A stretch of DNA of 64,000 nt from Zelopaecilomyces penicillatus (taxonomy: Eukaryota > Ascomycota > Sordariomycetes > Hypocreales > Pseudodiploosporaceae), in assembly GCA_005765155.1 (NCBI GenBank), contig VCCP01000003.1:930001-994000 (forward strand), in the 5' to 3' direction. The first letter of the stretch is position 1. Every line of letters begins with the position of its first letter. The notes beneath the pieces are model-generated. The model was not told the origin of the DNA, did no database searches, and saw only the letters and a program-made list of their open reading frames with translations. Of this stretch, positions 1-13,591 are shown piece by piece. The translations under genes and the position numbers were made by a program.

Positions 1-3000
1 CAATTCAGACACATCTTGCACTCTTCGCATCATTATGGCCGATAGGGGGGCAGGAACCGTTGAGCTGAAATGCTTCATCAACCATCATTCATCGCTCATC
101 GCTCATTCAACCATCATAGGCGGCAGAGTATCCATGTAAAACCGGCAGCCAGCAGAGCCCAGCAGCAGGGCTACGCATAAACGGCTAGTCGCCTCTTGTA
201 TCTGCCTCCTCAACAACGGAGGCAGTAATAATAATTAATTAGATGCCTTTACAGCCCTTCAGGGCCTGGTAACCGGATCGTTTTCCCGCTCCACGCCGGT
301 AAAGGACCGTTGGGTAATAAGATGGGACTTGCATGCGTGCCCGGCACAGGGGATATGGAAGTACATAACAGATAATAATACCACATGGGTATAATGACGC
401 CTTTAATACCTACTGCTTTGCAAGTTGCGACTGTATTTGTACTATGGTCTTCATACTTACACCTACACGTACAGGGGCATACTTGTACATGTCAGCCCAG
501 ACAGGGGCAGCCAGGGGCCTTATTTTGGAACGATGAAGCTGCCCAGACAGTCCTTCATTTTTGCGGGTGTTGGGTTCATGGTTAATAGTTAGTTTAGGTG
601 TAATGTTTGATGGCTTGATACGTCATGGGGGATACCAATGCCTGTCAACATGTGCTGGTGTGATGGTTGATGATGCCAGGCTCGTGGTCGCGTTGCACCA
701 CAGCCGTTTCGCAGCATGAATGCAGGGATGATAATGCAGGCATATACCTACTCCTACACCTACACCCAAAAGGCATGGATATGGGCTGATGATGTCGATG
801 CTGGTGCATTCATGTTGGTGATGCTTCCGAGCACGGCTGATGACCTCACGCCGTTCGCCTGTGCACAAGCACTCCATCTATCCAACCCGGGGAAATATAA
901 TGGGGCCACTTTTAAAAAAGATAGTTACTCTGTGTTACTATCTAGACTCTGGTAAGCTACTTGATGTGCATCAAAAGAGCATGGGCTGGTGGATGTAGGT
1001 GTATACATGGTAGAACAACACAGCACAGCACATCACACAGCATCACCCGCCACCATCACAATCGCCTTTGCTGTCAACTTGCTGCCAAGCCGATGTGTAG
1101 ATGCATGGGCTGGCCAGGCAAAGCCACGTGGAGCTGAGAAGGATGCCCAATATCCCAATGTTCTACACCTAATGGTGAATTATACCTGATGACTTATCCA
1201 AACAGAGTTGACAACTGGGTGTCTCATTCCATTCTTTGGAAGCAATCTCTGAGAGCCTCTCATTCAAATATGAAGACCAGCACAGCACAAAAGCACCTTA
1301 ATCACTAAATGGAACGAAGAGAAAAAGAAGGAGAAAAAGCAATACAAGACCTGCGTGTCTGAGCCCCCCAAGTGCTCACTCACTTCTAAACTATAATAAA
1401 TGTCTCTGCTTCAAGAAAGGGTATCTGAGACTTGCTGAACGGGCGCATAGCTGCGTCCAAGACGAGTCCAAAGTTTTAGACTTGTTCTGATTTACAACTA
1501 CAGACTGCTCCAATATTCGTACAAGACGATGTTGTGCAAAATATGAGTACAGCTTTACATGTATGTATGTAGTCAGTGAAGTACAGACATTGTCAGGAGG
1601 CGTGCTTGAAGAAGTGAAGCCACCACCTCTGTGTTGGCTCGCTCGTCCTCGTCGACGGGTTCCTCACAGTTCTGAGACCGCAGTTGAGCTGAAGACTTCA
1701 GTCCATGGGCCTGGGCCTGGGGGGGGGAGGCGCCGGGTACGTGGCTCCTTGGGGTGACGATTGTGTCTTCCAATGCTGTAGTGTAGGTAATATGTATGTT
1801 GTCTGTGTCGTACATGAGATGCCATGCACGAGAACTGAGCGTCAACACACCACTGCTTCTTCATGCTTCGTGCTTCTTTACTTGGCAATATGTACAGCAG
1901 GGACACCTCAAAATTACCTACCTTTTGTTTTACTATGGACGGAGTAGGTATGCCGTGCTGTGTGCTGGCACGCTACACCTACAGTACGTACGTGGTATGC
2001 GATGCGTGGAGCACCAAAACGCAGTCTGTACCCAGTCGAAGCTCGAGACGCACCGGGGAAGACGGAATGGACGGACGGGAAAAGGGGGCGGGTTGCTCAT
2101 CGGACACCGGAGCGGGCCCCATTGCAACTTGGGGGCGCGAGTGTCTTGCAGGTCGGTTCCTTGCCCCATGTTGTCCTTATTCATGGGCCGTAAGCTGTCT
2201 GTCTACCTGTTGTTACTCAATTACGTAGCTTTAGTCTTCGATATTGGTAGTCGTCTTCCCATGAGATGATGGGGATGTTGATGATGATGAAATCAAGCAT
2301 CATGTGCAGGGGTGACCTATCAAAAGAACAAAAACAATACCAAGCACTAACACACTGCAGATTGAAGCACCGTGAACAAGACACCGTGATTATGGTGAAA
2401 AAGGCGAACAAAAAACGAAAAAAAAAAACGAGAGGGTGTGAGACAGCATCTGGGGGGGGGGGACCAACAGGGAACATACCGCAGAAGGAACAAAAGGGAT
2501 GGGAGACGGACTCAGACACCAGACATCTGCCGGCCATGGGAAAAAGAAAGCAAGATAAAGCAGGAAGTGAGTGAGAGGGGAAAAAAAGAAAGTATATACG
2601 AATAAATGGCACCATAACCCCCCCCTGGTCGACGGCCAAATATGCGGAAAAAGAAAGGAAAATCAACTGGCGCAAGCGTTTGTGGGGGCTGGAACGTCTA
2701 ATCTTTTGATCTAGCCTAGCAAGAAATACCTTTTCTCCGCTCGGCCTCTCATTCAATGCAATGTAATGTAGTCAATATCCAAGGAAAACAAACACAAAAC
2801 AATCGATCGAAAAAAAGATGCAAAAAGTAGGCAGGTAGGGATTTCTTCTCAATTACTACGTATGGTAGGCCGCAGAATGTAGGGTAAGTAGATGGCGCGG
2901 GATTCTCGTAACCCTAATATTTATGTTTCTTTTTTTGCCTGCTTCATTTTTTGGGGGGTTTCAACGTGAAAAAAATGTGGTGGCAACACAAAAAATAGGA

Positions 3001-6000
3001 CCAGTTCCTGGTATCGACATCATCAATGGGAATAACAGTGACACAAGTATTAGAAGTCGTACTGAAATAGCCCATACGAGGTATGTATATCGGTCTGCGT
3101 ACAGATCGCGCCAATGAAGTACTCCATTGCGCTCAACACCACAACTATGGTTACAACCACACCCAGTATTGCTAGTTTAAACTACATGACAAATAGCAGT
3201 CCTCTTTGTTTTTTGTCCTTTTGTTTCCTGTATATAGATTCATAATCACAGAAATCAAAATTATACAGATTATTCAAGTACCAGACAAATAAACAAAAAT
3301 AAAAAAAAACAGTCACAAGGCGAAAAGTTCCCCACTGACTCAAGCCACCTCAGATAGCGCCCGTTCTTGCATCTTCCAATTCTCACATAGCATACAGTAA
3401 GAGGCTCTTCTTTTCTTTTTCTTCCTTATCTTATTCCCCTTTTTCCTTTTTGACCCCCCGAGCAACTTCCCCACACTTGAGGCCGATAAACATTTCTTTG
3501 CTTCTGTTTAACCCTCTAGCCATACACAGGCACCGGAGCAAGCGGCGGCGGCAGCGGCAGTCAACCAATTGAAGCATCGACGGGATATCAAGTTCTTTAG
3601 TTTTGCCTTTGTAAGTGTTTACTAGTAGTCTAGATCATACAGTACAGAGTACATACATAGACTAGTTAAGCGCTGTCTTTTGGATGGAGAATAAGTCTAG
3701 GGTTAGGTAGTACATCAAGGAGCACGGCGGAAGATACCGATCGAAAGCAAATGATTTGGAAGAAAAAGAAGAAAAAGAAGTAAATTGATAATGGTCAAAC
3801 TTGTTTGGTTCATCTATCCGGATGGTTGGGAACTTGGTTGCCTTCTGTGCATTGAAGCCATTGACGCAGACCCGCTCCTCTGCCGGATGATCTACGATGA
3901 CTCACAGCTTGTGATGTTTCTGTAATTGGAAGAGATGCTTTGGTCTTTTACAACATTCGTGTGTGAGTGAGTGCAAGCACCATAATGCACCATTTCGCGC
4001 TCGCCGTTCTCTCTTCTCTCTGAGCTTGTTGCTGCTGCTGCTGCTGCTGCTGCTACTACTGCAGAGGACAGAACTAGACTGCCACAATCATTGACAACGT
4101 GTCTGTCAACCTACGTTGTACCCGTATAGGCCCATCTCACAAGAAAATCAAGTCGTGGCCGTGGTATTTTCAATATGGCACAGTACTTTAGCTGGCGCCC
4201 TGTGACTCTCCGAACCGATGCCGCACTCTGGAAAACAGCATGACATAATCTACATAGTAGAATACCCGTCCGGTATGCGGCAGAGTGAATCAAGTTACTT
4301 GCCGTGCAAAGAGCCAGGCTGCGACGATTTGTTTGCTCATTGCCGGATGCAGGTCGGCATTAGGCGATGGAACGGCACCTATCCCGACCACATTGATAGG
4401 CGTTTCAGATCAAGTCGCAACAGTGCATATCTCGCGGGGCCCCATTTTGTATATTTTCAGGCAATAGTTAATTGTACTTCTCAAAATAAAATTAAAAATA
4501 AAATAAAATCTTTGGCCAGCATCTCCGTTGTCCGGATCACGGGTTGTGGGAGGGTGAAACATGTCTCTGGGCTTCCGGACGCGGACGGGAGGCGGCGGAG
4601 CGAATCGCATCAAGTCTAGGAGAGAACAAGACACTCGGAAACAAAAACTAAAACCCAAAAACAGGATATCAGGTTCTTGAGGAAAGACGAGGTGGCGGTC
4701 TGGGAATGAGCTTAATCGACAGTGTACATACATTTCTATAGCGTTTGTAACTCAACTTGCTACTAGGCCGACGTCGGCATTAGCTGGTGAGCTTGCTTTG
4801 AACCAACGCACATAGTACACAGTTCAAACTATGCGTGAGAGAATTCTCCATTAACTAGCCGTGGTTGATTAGTTTGATTGATTAACCATGCTATCCATTG
4901 CGCAAACAGTTTTGCTTCTTTCACAGTCCAGACCAGCCCTAGTGGGAACGGTCAGCAATAGGCAGAAAATTACGGAAAAGTAATTCAAAACAATAACAAA
5001 CATTCAAAACTAGTAAGAAATAGAAGGAACTTTGACGAGACGCGTGCCATCAAGGCAACCGAGGCATCCAACATCAACAAAGGCCATGGCGTAATGATGA
5101 CCTTTGATGCATTCAACACGATACATTACATCTACCGCCCCCAACCCCTCGAAATAGCATAGGATGAAAGTAAAGTAAGGTAAACAAAAGGAACGAAATT
5201 GCGCTTTACTATGTATTAAGCATAATAGACCCGACACCCCCCTCTGCTGTCTTTTTCTTTTCTGGTGTTTTCCCTTGTTTCCTTTTGCTTCTGGGGTCCG
5301 TCTGCCCGCATACGCACACCATACTCCTACATGCAAACACATGCCACACCTGTCTATTAGATATCGGACAGCCGCAGCACCATCGGCGGAACGGGTTGGG
5401 CTCGAATGCAGCAGCCAGACAGGCAAGGCAAGGCAAGGCAGCATCTGGCCGGAGACGCGGGAATGCGGGAATGCGGGCGTTTTAATCCTTGTACAGGGAG
5501 TCTGTGCGAACGGGTTCCTGTGAGAGATGGAGATGAGTGACAAAGTCTGGCATGTGCAACCCATAGGTAGGTATTACTACCTATAATGAATGAATGGAAC
5601 ACAGGAAGAGTCTGGAATGCAACTATCGTGTATTGCTTTACATCAGGTTGCTTCCATTCTGTAGAGGTTTTATCATTTTTGTAATCACTACCTGTTCGCA
5701 CACGACTCATGTGTTTCTGCCTTGCATCCAAAAGTGTCTCTGTCGACCCTTTTGTGTTTCTCAGTCTGCCCCGATGGATCATTGATTCCAATGCCCGCCC
5801 TGCAGTTTGATGGATTGCGTGCATCAGCGACGACGACGACAAGGGGGGGTGGCCCACACCACACATAGGACACACAACCCTGTCTAAACAGGAAGACCGA
5901 CCATGTCAAGCTGAGATAGACCCCTTCTTCTGAAGCTTTAGCAAAACACCAAACACCAAACACCTAAGCTTACCGAGTGCGAAGTAAGCCATCATTCAAT

Positions 6001-8039
6001 AAAATACAGGCTACGATGGAAGTGGTAAAGGGCCTCAAATCAACTGGTCATAGAAATAAAAAAGGGGGGATTACTGAGCTTGCCAAATTGAAAAAAGGCT
6101 AGGCCTGGACCAAACGCCGCCCATATCATTTCCACAAAAAAAAAAATAGGTGCCCGCTTCAACATTGAAATATCCCGAAAAACAAAAAATGGCGTATTAG
6201 AGTACACATAAGAAGACCCCCAAAAAGGGTAATTAATATCTGGGGTTGGAGAGATGATAATATCGGCCGGCCCGCGGTACCGCGTTTAGTGGCCGCCATT
6301 TGCCGGCCGAGGGGTTCCCGTCAGACCGTGAAGGAGGCATGTGGGATAGATAGAGTATCTGGGTAATTCGTGATTGTATATCAAACATGGGGTGGGAGGT
6401 TGACAAAATAATAAAAGACAATAGAGTGCTATGTAGAGATTCTGATCTTATAAATGAGTTGGGAGAGCTAGGTAGAGGATGAAATGCCCGTGTAAATGGC
6501 TTTTACATTTTTCGCTTTTGGAAGCAGATATTCTTGTCACGACGACTCAATCTCTCACCCTACTAATTAATATCTTTCTCTTGTAGGCTGTCAAGCATAC
6601 TACTGAGTCTGACAAACATTGATAACGTGTCTATAGCCGCCACAAATTTACTATCTCGCCGAGAAATATACAATGCTCCCAGTCACATTCACTGGCCATC
6701 TCGTCTTGTGAGATCGAATACAAAGTGTGTAACTTACAGCCTGAATCTGATCTACACAAACGCCCAACTCGATAGCCTAATCATCCTTTTGAAGTGAAGA
6801 TGCCAATATTGATGTGGTCTTGGAGGCATCCCAAGAACACATCTCAGCCCCATGGGCAATTCCACTCACGCTGGTAAACTACTGAAACCCAACTTTCTAA
6901 AAACCTCATTCGAGAAATGCTGCTCTATTACTTGTGACTTTGTGTGTTTCATGAGAGGTGCTGTAGTCATTTGATTTCACACACTACCCTTCTTCATACT
7001 TCGTCCTTGCTCCCAACTACAAAATGATGTGAGAGAAAAGACAATAACATTATCAGCTCTAGTACGTCACTCATGTCCCTAAGCTACAGAGCTTCTCATA
7101 AACCAAGCCTGGAACAAATGTGAAAAACACCAACGAGCTTGTCATACCAATCATCCTTCCCATAAACGAATGCGCACATCTTAGGCACCGCAGCCTATAA
7201 AAAGCCATCACTGGTCGTGGTTGTGCTTCAAGCTGCCTCAATTTTCTGCATGCATCACCATGTAACTTACATTGCCAGACGCCTCATTTCCAACTATCAG
7301 CTCCATCTCATTACTTCCTCCACCTCCTTGAGACTACACAGGACAAATCATAGTAAAAGCTGCCTAAACACCCTCCTTCATCCCTCGTGGAACCTTTTCG
7401 TTGGCCAGAGACGCAGACTAGTGTCGCACACTCTCTGTCAGGAGACACCTGTTCGTTGTCAGGACCTGACTTGGCACTCAAAACCAATAAACAACAGTTA
7501 TCGCTGTTCGCTGTCATGGGGTGTTCAACACGGGATGGTCTTTGTTCTAGTCTTGCTCCCATTGCCACTGCTCATCTATCAACTCACGCCCGCCCCCTGC
7601 CCACGGCCCTTTTTCACAGCTGGGTGGTCCTTGTATGTTTGAGCTTGTTGAGGTACAGATGAGACAAACACCGTTTTGTTGAGACTAGACACTCTAATCA
7701 AGTCATTAAAAAGACTGGCTATGAGTTGCGATGCTCCACATATCATGAACAATTAATCAAAGTACTTCTCCATGGAAATGACTTGAAAAAGGTCAAAATC
7801 TCTCTACAATATCAAGGGCGTTGGGAGGGCCACGTAAGACAAATGTCATTCTCATCCATCATTCATCTTCATCTTCATATCCTTGCTATAGACAAGAAAG
7901 CGCAGGCATCTACGTACTCCGTACGTAACCCATATTAAGATAAGAAACAAAAAACCAGCAGGGATAAACCATATGTACACCCCTTATTCAACGTCAATAA
8001 ATCCACGGCTGGTAACTTCCCCTTCGTTTTTCCAGCATT
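1..8039. other. 8-kb stretch without a recognisable gene
   Basis: No open frame here looks like a real protein. All are short, of low quality and rich in residues coded by pyrimidine tracts, and I could not join any into a spliced gene. The stretch holds many homopolymer A/T and pyrimidine runs (for example 3403-3467), a GCT trinucleotide run (4031-4054), a tandem caaacac motif (about 5944-5963), and a TATA-like CTATAAAAAG at about 7193-7202 with no convincing coding sequence behind it. It could be long regulatory DNA or untranslated leader of a gene beyond the left edge, or a noncoding transcript. Nothing in the sequence decides between these. Confidence 0.6.
4031..4054. repeat. (GCT)8 microsatellite
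   Basis: Eight perfect GCT units lie in the left gene-free stretch, followed by two imperfect units (acta). It is not inside any supported coding region, so it is most likely a simple noncoding microsatellite. Confidence 0.9.
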
Positions 8040-10429
8040 TTAGCCCAGTGTGAAACTGTTGCTTGTGCCGTCAAACGCCTTGATGTCTCCAATCAACGGC
8101 TTGGAGTCTCCGTAGTACTTGATGCGATATGTTCCTGCCTCGGCATTACCGGAAGTCTCCCACGTCACATCCACCTCGCTGTGGCCGAGGAACCAGTTTG
8201 TACGGCGCCAGCTGTACACGAGGAACCAGTCTGCATCGTCCCGCACCTTGGTCCACTTGTCGCCGTCCTTCTTCTCGATAGCCACAAACGTCTGCTCCTG
8301 GCGCAGGTTGTTGCGCGGGTTGGCGCCCTGGAAAGTGGCACTGACGACCTCGCCGAGCTTGTAGCTCGCATTTGGCTGCTTAATGGCTTGGCCAAAAGAC
8401 TTGCCAGCTGGAGAGCTGTCCTGAACAACGCCGGTAATGAACGAAATCATGTTTCCTCGGTTATCCGGGGCGAGTGTGCCTTGGCTGGGCTGGGTCTTGG
8501 AGTCTGGGTGGAGATATCCCATGTTGCTAACAGTGAGGTTGATGTAGGCGCTCAGTTCATGTCGACCATAGAGAGTCGAAGCACCCTCGTAACGCTGGAT
8601 GTCGTACTCTTCAGGCGTTGATACATAGTGGGAATAGCTATTGGCGGGACCGCCGAGAACGACAATGGGCTTTTGGCTGAGGAAACTTGTTGCTTCCTTG
8701 GCGACGGCATCCCTCCAGCGGCGACCGGCCATAGTAGTGGCTTCACTGGGACTGACAATAATGACAAACTGGCCCACACGGAGCATCTGAATGTCCACCA
8801 GGTTGGGCGTCCAGGCGTAGGGCACATCAATCTCGCCTACATCAAGAAGTACAGGCTTGGGCTTCTGGCATTTCTCCTGCGCAGGGGTCGGGGCTTTCAG
8901 AAGAGCGCCAACAAACTTCCAGAGTGGGTTCTTGGGATTGCCAGATTCACCTTGAGTGAAGTCGAGGAAGCCTGGCCAGTCTGATGTGCCAGCAGCAAAG
9001 GAAAATCCCAGCGCAGCAGGGCAAGTCTGTGCATTGGTGCCGTCGGGCAGCTTAAACTCCCAGAATCTCATATCGTGATAGAAGTGGAAGGCCTTGACCG
9101 TAGATCCAACAATAGGGGTTCCAGATGAGCCGATAGAAGTCTATAGCAAAAGGGAATTAGCATATGGAGTAGAAGGAAGGAACAAAAGAGGATGTTCAAA
9201 TATCATCCGTCCATGTAAGATAGCTAAAGGGACCAAACTCACATAAATGCGCTTGGCACCATCATACTGTCGACGTCCAATCTCGAAGCAGCTCTTGACG
9301 CCGAGGTCCAGAGCCTGGAAGTCGGGGCCACGGCCGTGGCATTTTTGCGACTTGCCATCGGCACATGTGCTGTTCTCGAAATTGCACTGTTTACCAGAGC
9401 CATCATCACACCAGGCACCGAGAACATTGGGGGAAGTATCTCCAACGTTAGCTTGGCTGAAGCCGGCGACGAACCCATCTGCAGCAGTGTTGTCGCTCTG
9501 CATATCCCTCTCCAGCAACCATGCGGCAACACCCTTGTTATCACCAGCGGCATGGGTGTTGTTGCCGAGAAGAGAAGTACCGTGAACTGGATACCAGGTG
9601 AGAACACCAATGTTTTTCTCATCCGAAGCGCGCTTGAAGCGAAGAAGAGTCATGGTGGTGTCAGTCTGAGACGTATACCTGGCGCGCTCCGACTCGGGGT
9701 TGTGAAGATAGGCCCAGACTGAGCGGTTGATGGCACCATCAGCGATCTCAGTCGTGCCAACATCAAGGTATCCCTGAAGAGTAGTACTGTTAGTATGCTT
9801 TTGTTTTCGTCTAGGTTTTCTGTAGCTTCCCACTCTTGGATATTAGCTTGACCTACCTCTTGGAGACTTTTGTGAGCACGCTGAATGGAGAGTATAGTAC
9901 CATCAACGATGGCCTGATAACTCTGCTTGTCGAAGCCGAATGTGGTAAATTGGGGCAGCAGGTAGTTGAACCAAGCACCAGGACCAGCATGGCTGTGAGT
10001 GCCTGTCAAAGCAATGTTTTGCTGGTTGTACATGGCGTAGTCGCCGCCCAGTGCCTTCATGCCGTCCAAAACGCCATACCTCAAGGCAGTGTCACCGGAC
10101 TGGGTATCGAGAACAATGTAAACAAAGCGGTCCTTGGGGTTGTTCTTGTCGGCAACGATGAAGGCTCGGCTGTAAAGACGTTGACGCAGACCGGTGCCCT
10201 TTTGGTCCAGGTTTGCATAGCCGGCAAATCCAATCTCGACGACAGGACCGGTGATATCTGCCTTGCCAACGCCGATAAGGTACTTGTCGCGAGCAGCACG
10301 GTGCTCGAAGGGGAAATCTCGAGGCAGGCCAGCCGAATAGGCACTCGCAATGAAGAGGAATAGCGAAAGTATGGAAAACATGCTGAAGATGGACCTCGAG
10401 GGTCGGCCACAGGCGTTGAGGGTTGCCAT
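8040..10429 (-). CDS. neutral (alkaline) ceramidase, secreted or membrane-associated
   Basis: Hydrolyses the N-acyl bond of ceramide to sphingosine and fatty acid. Three exons on the minus strand: 10429-9857, 9773-9243 and 9140-8040, with donors GTAGGT and GTGAGT and acceptors CAG and TAG, giving 734 aa. The in-frame extension to 10486 starts with GTG, so the ATG at 10429 is taken; it gives a signal peptide (hydrophobic residues about 16-33). Family motifs are clear: TGTHSHAGPG with zinc ligands His145 and His147, WYPVHGTS with His255, the GDTSPN stretch near the active-site serine region, SPSEATTMAG, and the EEYDIQRYEGASTLYG block near the C-terminal zinc site. The C-terminal Ig-like domain ends with the usual short tail. 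The length is normal for fungal enzymes. The neighbours are unrelated, and the assignment is firm. Confidence 0.95.
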
Positions 10430-13315
10430 GGCTGGAAAAGTTTGGCTCGGCAGCAGCAAGAATCCAAACTCGCCTGATCGCTGCACAGGTCGATCTATCT
10501 GAGGCGGGAGCTACCGGCTCTTATAACATGGCCGGAGGTATGATCTGAGACCACCCCCCCTCCCTTGCGAGAAGTGACGTTGGAGGTGGAACATACATCA
10601 CCTCCAGTGGCCTCTCACCCCACTCTGCTGCCCCCCTCCCGTGACGAGAGGACGGATCTGTCCAGGCCCCGAGGATGGTGGCATCGCCACGGCCAGAAGA
10701 GTCAAAGAAGGTGTCCTGGCAGGGCCTGGGTTTAGAGCTAGCAGCGGTCCTGTTACTCACAGAGACATCATCGCTGGCGATCGAGTTGCGCTGCCCGGAG
10801 AGTCGCGTCCAATGAACGATGGCCCGGCATGGGGCATTGTCTGCTAGTGAGGAGAACGGATCAAGGGGCGGCCGATGGAAATCTCCTGCAGTCCTGGCTC
10901 CCGGCTAGCTTGAGCCAATGGGAAAAGTCCCCAGAGTGACAGGCCTAGAACCCAAGCAAGCGACTAAACTCGAGACGGGCTTCGGTGGATATTGGATGAT
11001 GGATGAGAGACACTCAGCCGCCCAGTCGCAGGCACAATTCCTCAAGAGAACTAGTTAGAGGAACTTTGTTTGGTACTGTAACATTGGAGAGTGTGGACGG
11101 CCTCGGACGCGAGAAGGCATACCGTACACTTGGTGCAAACCATCCGTGAGACCTCGTATGATGCTTCTTCTGGCATCTGGCGGCGGTGCGGACCTACCTT
11201 GGTAGTTGTGGTGTTTCCCCGCCATTTTGCCAATCTTCCACATCACCGCCTGCCACTATGCCCACGTATAACCTATGTACAGGTATTCACTTGCGGGCGT
11301 GCCTCGGCGCCTAGACTTGCCACAACAATACTGTGACTTCATCAGCATCGTACGCGTATCGACGCAAACAAGAATCATCACACAACCCAGGTAGACGTTA
11401 AGTTTACTGTGGGGTTCATGCGCAGACACACCACCCAGGAATTCCACACTTGACATGCCACAGAACGCCTCGCCGGGGTCACCCGCCATCCAAGACAATG
11501 TCATAGGGCCTACCAAGCTTCTGTCTCGACAAGAAAGCGGGTCATGAGCAGACCTCTTGTCCTCGTTAAAGAAGCCAATATTCGCCAACATTGGCTAGCA
11601 GCTAGCAGCCTCAACCAGAACTATAGAACGACGTATCTGGAAATAACAAGAGACGACAGCATCCCCCCCAGGTACAGCAGCCATCAAGAGGGGGCCAACC
11701 CGGCGAAGTACAACTTCCTTGCTCGTCCTCCTGGTTACATGGGCCGGGCTGCTGTGGCGCTCAATCTTTTTCTTCAAGCCATTCAAAGCAACGGTGCGGG
11801 TGGACGATTGGTCGCGTGCCTGACGCTTCTGTCCACACCTCCCGTTAGCATCCCACGAATCGGTGGCCTTGTCCGACTTGGGACTGGAGTCGCGGGCGGG
11901 GAAGAGGAAAGAGGAAGAAGACATAGTCGACCAGCACCAGGATATAGCATCGATACTTGGTGAAGGCGGGGGGGAGACCTTGTTAGAGAAGCACACACAT
12001 TACTTTTGAGAGTGGTGTGTCGTGGGATATTGGACCTTCATGCGCCAACTATAGGTAAGGAACACTGATCTTAGCCATGCCGCTCTCTTTTTACTCTATG
12101 GATGCTTTGCGCTGCATTTCATTTACATGCAGGCACATTGTCATCTTCGTCACAGTCACACGGTCAAGCTGGAAGAGTGCGAATATTATCCACATGGCAA
12201 ATCTCTTGGCTGGACTTTTAAATACCGGTACAGACACAGCAAGCCATCAACTCCTTGTGTCGAGTCTCCTAGGCACCTTCATACCTGGTAGTGGTGTGAC
12301 TACGGCATACCAGACCTGTAGGCTAGCTGTTACAGGGGGGCTCTGCAGTGACACATCAACTGTGGGCCGTTTAGTTGTGGGCTGGCCGATCTCCCGGCGG
12401 AGTCCTCGGCGAAATCGACCTGGAAGGGCCCTGTCGCTCTCTCTTCCACAGGTAGCTTATTACCTGCAGACTTTCATCCATCCATATTACCCGCTGCGAA
12501 GGAAGGGGACAAAAGGAAAAATCAAAAGGAAGAAAAATACAAGATGCCACTGGTGGAAAAGGAAGTGGAGGTATGCCCAGTTTCTTCGGCCGACAGGTTC
12601 CATGCATTTCTCCATGAACGACTCGAGTGGCTGCAATCAATAGATGTTTGCAGTATTGGTTTGGTCTCTCAAGGCAAGGCGCCACGCGACAAAGAACGGA
12701 CGACGCCCAACGCGGAAGCTTTTCACATGCCTATTTTCTGCATCTCACAGACAACTCACAGACGAGAAACCCGGATTAGATCCCTTTAGCTCTCGCGTGT
12801 TTGTCTCATTACCTGATACCTAAAATGGTACGTAGATGCTCAGGATCCAGAGGTATTGTCGCATTGGCGAAAACCCCTCTCCGGACCTACCGCAGGGAGC
12901 TCACAGCTCAGACTTTCTGCAACTATACGAATGCCTGCAAGTCGCAAAAGTGGGCCAGAGCCAAAAGATCCCCAAGTTCCTTGAGCAAGTCCCGTCACTC
13001 GGTTAAGCCCACTAATGATAATCCACTTCCCCATATTCACCGGGACTTGCTGGATCCGCCCAGCCAACGTGCATGAAGAACGCTCACGGATCTGGTTAGT
13101 GGTAGGTAATTGGATGGAGAACGAGTACATACATACAGAGCACATAGAGTGAGGATTTTTATCGTGGTGCTAATTATCTAATGTATGTATTGTCATGCAT
13201 ATTCAGGCACATTGAAAGAATACAGCACATTTTGTCCCCACCCAGCCCTTTTTCCTTTCCCCCTCAATAGTCACTTCCTTTCCTCAGTACACTAATACCA
13301 AAGTATACACCATAG
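10430..13315. other. intergenic region, ceramidase promoter side
   Basis: Nearly 2.9 kb between the ceramidase start and the 3' end of the small mitochondrial-type gene. Several short frames exist on both strands, the longest at 12077-12643 (+). They are arginine/serine-rich shadows without recognisable domains or splice partners. Apart from the TATA-like element close to the ceramidase start, I see nothing else supportable. Confidence 0.55.
10518..10525 (-). promoter_or_regulatory. TATA-like element of the ceramidase gene
   Basis: Reads TATAAGAG on the minus strand, 89-96 nt upstream of the chosen ATG. A transcript starting about 30 nt downstream would have a leader of roughly 60 nt. This also supports the ATG at 10429 over the non-ATG frame start at 10486. 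Confidence 0.4.
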
Positions 13316-13591
13316 CTACTCCTTATTTCCCTCGCCCATGCCCAAGATCTGGGGATAATAGTTGTACACAAGAGCACAGTCGACTGCTACACAAGCGGCA
13401 ACTCCGTAGATGACGTACTTGCGTGTCTGGGGAGCTAGATTCGAACATCTCCAGGACTTGGGCGCGGACGGAGCCGTGAGGTCGCCGTTGGTGGGTCTGA
13501 GCGACCGCGCCGAAGTGGAGAAGGAGCCAGCGCGACAAGCCGCGGCCCGTGTCGCGGACGACGAAAGACGGCCAACGATAGCTGGAGACAT
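13316..13591 (-). CDS. small probable mitochondrial inner-membrane protein (91 aa)
   Basis: Single-exon frame with an ATG start. The first 30 or so residues are rich in Ser, Ala and Arg with no acidic residue before position 37, as in a mitochondrial presequence (it contains RAGSFSTSARSL, with a plausible processing site). From about residue 60 to 81 there is a hydrophobic segment (VIYGVAACVAVDCALVYNYY) compatible with one membrane span. The tail is short and polar (GMGEGNKE). The composition looks like a real small nuclear gene for a mitochondrial membrane protein, but I do not recognise the family and assign no function. It lies tail-to-head upstream of the helicase gene's 3' end on the same strand. 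Confidence 0.65.
   Translation of the reverse strand: MSPAIVGRLSSSATRAAACRAGSFSTSARSLRPTNGDLTAPSAPKSWRCSNLAPQTRKYVIYGVAACVAVDCALVYNYYPQILGMGEGNKE

Noticed and set aside
2217..2756. 179-codon minus-strand frame in the left gene-free region
   Set aside because: Rich in Phe/Ser from pyrimidine runs, no domain, and overlaps obvious homopolymer tracts.
5010..5564. 184-codon minus-strand frame
   Set aside because: Composition and simple-sequence content are unlike a fungal protein; no homology recognised.
7193..7642. Possible gene behind a TATA-like box at 7193
   Set aside because: The frame that follows (7217-7642) starts with GTG, lacks domains and has no convincing introns.
10430..10486. Longer N-terminus of the ceramidase
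   Set aside because: The frame start is GTG and the TATA-like box is too close. The ATG at 10429 gives a proper signal peptide.
12077..12643. 188-codon plus-strand ATG frame
   Set aside because: Arg/Ser-rich, no domain, and no supporting splice or promoter context.
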